Source: Rhodospirillales bacterium (lineage in GTDB: Bacteria > Pseudomonadota > Alphaproteobacteria > Acetobacterales > Acetobacteraceae). From it: 64,000 bases of DNA. Positions within the stretch are counted from its first letter, which is position 1. Each line of letters starts with the position of its first letter. Location: NCBI GenBank assembly GCA_025352565.1, contig JANXTF010000149.1:31724-95723 (forward strand), read 5' to 3'. The position numbers and the translations under genes are program-made. Under the pieces are notes generated by a model, which was not told where the DNA came from, searched no databases, and saw nothing but the letters and a program-made list of their open reading frames with translations. Positions 61,548 through 64,000 of the stretch are shown here, one piece after another.

Positions 61548-61667
61548 TGATGTCTCCATGTTCATGCCAAAACGTCGCAGGATAACGGGGCGCCAGCGTC
61601 GCCGGTTCCCGTCACGATTGCGTCGAGCCCCACCCGCACCTAGGTTCCGGCCCATGAGAACCAGCTT

Positions 61668-62063
61668 ATGAGCGACCTGTTCGCACCGCCCGGTGGATGG
61701 CGTGTCCGCATCCTCGATCTGTCCGGCGGCGCCGAGGACAACATCGTGGAGGAAATTCCGGGCTTCCCGACCCTGATGCAGGCCAACGAATTCGCCCGCC
61801 GCTACGTGCGCGACAGCCTCGACCGCTGCCGCTTGGCGGGAGTGGGCGCGCGGGAGACGCTGGATGCCTGGTTCGCGTTCGGCGAGGACGCGGAAGTGCG
61901 CGGGGCGGATGGCGAAAAGGCCGAAGGCGGCTGGACCAGCGGCAGCGAATTGGCCGATTTTGGGGACCGGCCGGGGCGCGACGAGGACCACGACTGGCGG
62001 GCACTCGACCCCCGCCTGGACGACCCGGACGAAGACGATGACGGGCCGGAGACGGCGGCATGA
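61668..62063 (+). CDS. Hypothetical acidic protein coupled to gltX
   Basis: 131 residues. The first half is a compact alpha/beta domain (WRVRILDLSGGAEDNIVEEI, FPTLMQANEFARRYVRDSLD), and the second half becomes strongly acidic (RLDDPDEDDDGPETAA), probably disordered. No membrane segment or signal. The stop overlaps gltX by ATGA, so the two are co-translated, and a role tied to tRNA-Glu metabolism or to the synthetase is conceivable. The family is unknown to me; short proteins of this composition are common in Acetobacteraceae. Confidence 0.65.
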   Translation: MSDLFAPPGGWRVRILDLSGGAEDNIVEEIPGFPTLMQANEFARRYVRDSLDRCRLAGVGARETLDAWFAFGEDAEVRGADGEKAEGGWTSGSELADFGDRPGRDEDHDWRALDPRLDDPDEDDDGPETAA

Positions 62064-63391
62064 AGACCCGCTTCGCCCCCTCTCCCACCGGTCTGCTGCA
62101 TGTCGGCAACGCCCGCCCCGCGCTGATCAACTGGCTGTTCGCCCGCAAGCTCGGCGGCACCTTCCTGCTGCGGCTGGACGACACCGACACGGCCCGCAAC
62201 ATCGAGGCCAACGAAGCGGCGATCCGCCAGGATCTCGAATGGCTGGGGCTGGACTGGGACGAGACGTTCCGCCAGTCCGATCGGCTCGACCTGTACGCCG
62301 AGGCGGCGGAGAAGCTCCGGGCATCGGGCCGGCTGTATCCCTGCTTCGAGAGCGAGGAGGAGTTGCGCTACAAGCGCGAGCAGCGCCTCAAACGCGGCCA
62401 GGCGCCGATCTATGACCGCGAGATGCTGAGGCTGACGGCCGAGCAGCGCGCCAACGCCGAAGCCGGCGGCAAGCGGCCGTACTGGCGCTTCCGCCTCAGC
62501 AACGGGGCGGAGACCTGGCAGGACCTCGTGCTCGGCCACCGCCAGGTGAAGCTGACCGCCGTGTCGGACCCTGTGCTGATCCGGGCCGACGGCACGCCGC
62601 TCTACACGCTCACCTCGGTGGTGGACGATATGGCCTCCGGCGTCACCCATGTGGTGCGCGGCGAGGATCATGTGACGAACACCGGCGTGCAGATGGACCT
62701 GATCTCGGCGCTCGGCGGCAATTCCACGAAGTTCAGCTTCGCCCATCTGCCGTTGCTGCTGGACGAGGCGGGCGAGAAATTGTCCAAGCGCGCGGGCTCG
62801 GTGTCGCTGCGCTCGCTGCGCGCCGATGGCATGGAGCCGCGCGCCATCACCTCCTATCTCGCGCGCCTGGGCTCGTCGTCGGACCCGGAGCCGATGGAGA
62901 TGGCGGCGCTGGTGGCGGATTTCTCCTTCGCGCGCTTCTCCGCCTCCTCGCCGCGCTTCGATATGCGCCAGTTGATGGCGATGAACCGCCGCGTGCTGCA
63001 CGTCATGGCGTTCGCCGAGGTTTCCCCGCGCCTGCCCCAGGGTGCGACCGAGGCGTTCTGGCTCGCCATCCGGGGCAACCTCGATCTGCTGATCGAGGCG
63101 CGCGGATTATGGGACGTGGTGGCCGGCGTCATCGTGCCCCCGGTGATCGAGGGCGAGGCCGCGTTCCTGCGCCAGGCGGCCGAGATGCTGCCGCCCGAAC
63201 CGTGGGACGACGCGGTCTGGCACGCCTGGACCAGCGCGCTGAAGGAGGCCACGGGGCGCAAGGGCAAGGCCTTGTTCATGCCGCTCCGGCTGGCATTGAC
63301 CGGCGAGGATCACGGCCCCGAGTTGCGCGCCCTGCTGCCGCTGATCGGCCGCGCCCGCGCCGCCGGGCGGCTGCTCGTGGCGGGGAGCTAG
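62060..63391 (+). CDS. gltX: Glutamyl-tRNA synthetase
   Basis: 443 residues. The HIGH-like motif is HVGN (residues 14-17, in SPTGLLHVGNARP) and the KMSKS-like motif is KLSKRAG. LFARKLGGTFLLRLDDTDT and VVRGEDHVTNTGVQMDL are family motifs. Alphaproteobacteria often carry two GluRS; the shorter C-terminal anticodon domain here and the RLDDTD variant fit the second form, which may charge either tRNA-Glu or tRNA-Gln. It could also be the sole GluRS. ATGA overlap with the acidic protein upstream. Confidence 0.92.
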   Translation: MKTRFAPSPTGLLHVGNARPALINWLFARKLGGTFLLRLDDTDTARNIEANEAAIRQDLEWLGLDWDETFRQSDRLDLYAEAAEKLRASGRLYPCFESEEELRYKREQRLKRGQAPIYDREMLRLTAEQRANAEAGGKRPYWRFRLSNGAETWQDLVLGHRQVKLTAVSDPVLIRADGTPLYTLTSVVDDMASGVTHVVRGEDHVTNTGVQMDLISALGGNSTKFSFAHLPLLLDEAGEKLSKRAGSVSLRSLRADGMEPRAITSYLARLGSSSDPEPMEMAALVADFSFARFSASSPRFDMRQLMAMNRRVLHVMAFAEVSPRLPQGATEAFWLAIRGNLDLLIEARGLWDVVAGVIVPPVIEGEAAFLRQAAEMLPPEPWDDAVWHAWTSALKEATGRKGKALFMPLRLALTGEDHGPELRALLPLIGRARAAGRLLVAGS

Positions 63392-64000
63392 GTGCGGGGG
63401 AACTCGGCGCGCATCAAAGACGCCGCCTCATCGTCTCCCATCGCGGCCGGGCGCATGATCGGCGTGCCGACCTCGACCGTGCCATGCGTCCCGGCGGCGG
63501 TAAGGATCGCGTACATCGCCTCCAGCACGTGCAGCGCGAGCTTGCCGCTGCTGCGGTGGGGTGTGCCTTCCATCACCGAACGCGCCATCTCGGCGAGACC
63601 CAGGCAGCGGTAATTCGCCTGGCTCGGCCGGCTTTCCGGCCAGGCGGGGGAGCGCCAGTTCGGCTGGCCGAACGTCATGGCGGCCGAATCCGCGCGCTGC
63701 CACTCGCCGTCGCGCTCGGTGAACTCGATGGCCCCGCCGAAGAAATTGGGGTCCGGCACCCGCATCGAGCCTTCGGTGCCGTACAGCTCTATCGCCGGGT
63801 GGCCGTGCTTCCACACATCCCAACTCATCGCCAGCGTGACGCGGGCGCCGGCGGCGAACTCCAGCAGCGCCATCACCGTGGTCGGCGTCTCGACCGTGAT
63901 GCTGTGGCCCTCGCGCGGACCCTTCGCGGTCACCACGCGTTCGGCGAACCCGATGGAAGCCTGCGCCTGCACGCGCGCGACCGGGCCGAGCAGGTTCACC
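63388..64000 (-). CDS. Gfo/Idh/MocA-type oxidoreductase, C-terminal fragment
   Basis: About 203 residues are in the window; the gene enters from beyond 64000. The visible part is the Gfo/Idh/MocA C-terminal alpha/beta domain: NLLGPVARVQAQASIG, TPTTVMALLEFAAGARVTLAMS and AIELYGTEGSMRVPDPNFFG. A final stretch RSPAWPESRPSQANYRCLGLAEMARSVM (about residue 125 on) is followed by GKLALHVLEAMYAIL. The NAD-binding Rossmann domain is outside the window. Sugar or inositol-like substrates are common in the family. Its stop at 63388 overlaps the gltX stop by four bases. Confidence 0.85.
   Translation of the reverse strand, partial: VNLLGPVARVQAQASIGFAERVVTAKGPREGHSITVETPTTVMALLEFAAGARVTLAMSWDVWKHGHPAIELYGTEGSMRVPDPNFFGGAIEFTERDGEWQRADSAAMTFGQPNWRSPAWPESRPSQANYRCLGLAEMARSVMEGTPHRSSGKLALHVLEAMYAILTAAGTHGTVEVGTPIMRPAAMGDDEAASLMRAEFPRT

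Overview
The window looks like chromosomal DNA of a GC-rich alphaproteobacterium, most likely an Acetobacteraceae-type member of the Rhodospirillales. This is inferred from base composition and gene content: class I lysyl-tRNA synthetase, SapC-type protein, class II DAHP synthase, a second-type GluRS, fused LivHM permease, intracellular PHA depolymerase and a BcsC/Alg-type exopolysaccharide module. No 16S rRNA or other decisive marker is present. Genes are densely packed, often with ATGA, GTGA or TTGA stop/start overlaps. I saw no rRNA, tRNA, CRISPR array, phage or complete insertion sequence.

Layout. 1-3158: partial cysteine desulfurase, a COG2945 hydrolase, a DUF4239 membrane protein and tyrS. 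3160-10644 (minus): an exopolysaccharide O-acetylation operon with a BcsC-like TPR protein without a beta-barrel, an AlgI-type MBOAT, an AlgJ/AlgX-type SGNH protein, a WssF/BcsX-like SGNH protein, an AlgF-like protein and a secreted GDSL esterase. 10645-12412: an HxlR-like remnant, SapC and a CinA-type amidase. 12498-16920 (plus): an overlapping set of MBL-fold protein, FAD monooxygenase, DUF2783, maleylacetoacetate isomerase and a frameshifted PHB-depolymerase-like esterase. 16964-18217: an orphan ABC ATPase preceded by palindromic repeats. 18218-21844: lysS followed by an MprF-like flippase whose transferase domain is truncated. 21907-26983: a DinG-type helicase with an apparently leaderless promoter, a toxin-antitoxin pair overlapping a histone-deacetylase-like amidohydrolase, and a small secreted protein. 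27030-34177: a solitary Liv-type binding protein, asd, then amiC, PBP1A and prfB with a programmed frameshift.

34239-48540 (minus) is the most coherent accessory region: an OprB-like porin, a FAD subunit plus a fused FeS-molybdopterin hydroxylase, a 6-hydroxynicotinate-reductase-like FeS protein, UPF0280 and AA_synth (DUF1185) proteins, a Liv-type importer and a ChaC-like cyclotransferase. Together these suggest uptake and reductive breakdown of a nicotinate-like N-heterocycle. GC-rich hairpin repeats lie inside this locus, one of them in frame within the FAD subunit gene.

48668-64000: an NRMT-like Nramp transporter with a structured leader, xseA, purD, a CueR-like regulator coupled to a thiopurine-methyltransferase-like gene, an acyl-CoA ligase, an intracellular PHA depolymerase, an SDR, class II DAHP synthase, a nicotinate phosphoribosyltransferase, two small hypotheticals, gltX and a partial Gfo/Idh/MocA oxidoreductase.
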